From positions 1-49,140 of IMG/VR virus record IMGVR_UViG_3300007542_000034: a stretch of DNA of 49,140 bases. The stretch is one strand, 5' to 3'. This DNA is from a virus. Under the pieces are notes generated by a model that saw nothing but the letters and a program-made list of their open reading frames with translations, ran no database searches and was not told where the DNA came from. This document shows, piece after piece, positions 49,128-49,140 of the stretch. How positions within the stretch are numbered: the stretch's first letter is position 1; each line of letters starts with the position of its first letter. The translations under genes were made by a program, and so were the position numbers.

Positions 49128-49140
49128 ATATGTTCCGCAC
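49128..49140. other. Right genome end, 13-bp terminal repeat (candidate cos)
   Basis: The last 13 bases equal the first 13. Joined as a circle, this sequence would lie between the ACATAA region and the terminase genes, the expected place for cos. Confidence 0.55.

Noticed and set aside
48844-49140. 98-codon open frame on the minus strand at the right end
   Set aside because: Residue use is odd (Ser, Arg, Tyr, Thr clusters), no leader, no neighbour on that strand, and it runs off the end. It mirrors non-coding DNA with biased strands.
1-49140. Temperate life style
   Set aside because: No integrase, excisionase, CI-like repressor or attachment site was found, and all genes lie on one strand. 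The integron-like cassette alone does not imply lysogeny. A very divergent repressor among the small genes cannot be excluded.
1-49140. tRNA genes
   Set aside because: I found no cloverleaf with TTCRANNY-type T arm in the intergenic gaps; genes are packed too tightly for one.
1-49140. Mu-like transposing phage
   Set aside because: Tail genes resemble Mu, but there is no transposase (MuA/MuB), no Mor/C regulator and no Mu-type ends; packaging genes are of the lambda type.

Overview
This window looks like the complete genome of a tailed phage infecting a member of the Bacteroidota, most likely a flavobacterium. It is strongly A+T-rich, and every convincing gene lies on the + strand. Several intergenic gaps carry the Bacteroidota -7 promoter box TAnnTTTG, starts lack Shine-Dalgarno sequences but follow A-rich leaders, and one gene ends in a type IX secretion sorting domain, a system confined to that phylum. 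The first 13 bases are repeated as the last 13, which fits a cohesive-end or circularised genome. I see no integrase, CI-like repressor, tRNA or CRISPR array, so a strictly lytic life style is likely but not proven.

Layout: (1) 1-6143, packaging and portal: Nu1-like small terminase, lambda gpA-type large terminase, gpW-like joining protein and lambda-type portal, interrupted at 3316-4085 by a promoter-plus-cassette insertion. (2) 6112-11790, two fibre-like proteins sharing one N-terminal module, a multi-pass membrane protein, then lysis genes (membrane proteins, M15 endolysin, two lipoproteins). (3) 11829-15913, head: S49 protease/scaffold, decoration protein, major capsid protein, connector genes. 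(4) 15921-28581, a Mu-like contractile tail: sheath, tube, frameshifted chaperone, tape measure, gp46/47/48-like baseplate proteins, two fibres, gpZ-like, gpN-like, gp44-like and gp45-like proteins. The virion is therefore a lambda-type head on a Mu-type contractile tail.

(5) 28582-31221, an early or accessory block starting at the second copy of a repeated promoter element. It encodes a small outer-membrane barrel and a predicted type IX-secreted protein, so it may alter the host surface. (6) 31233-44064, DNA metabolism: RecT-like annealase with partner, dUTPase, YqaJ exonuclease, a helicase-methyltransferase fusion, a replication initiator gene with internal iterons (probable origin), a DnaB/RecA-like ATPase, an HNH homing endonuclease inserted at the 5' end of a cytosine-5 methyltransferase gene, a RusA-like resolvase, a NinG-like protein and a DUF3127 SSB-like protein. 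(7) 44065-48748, a third copy of the promoter element, then about 16 very small unknown genes typical of host-takeover or anti-defence regions. (8) 48749-49140, non-coding end with ACATAA repeats and a purine tract, probably the terminase recognition region.

The strongest unexplained signals are a roughly 95-bp promoter element present three times, each with two copies of an 18-bp motif exactly 41 bp apart; an integron-cassette-like gene with an attC-like hairpin beside it; the predicted type IX cargo protein; and two structured RNAs, one with a possible 7-bp kissing loop just upstream of the replication initiator.
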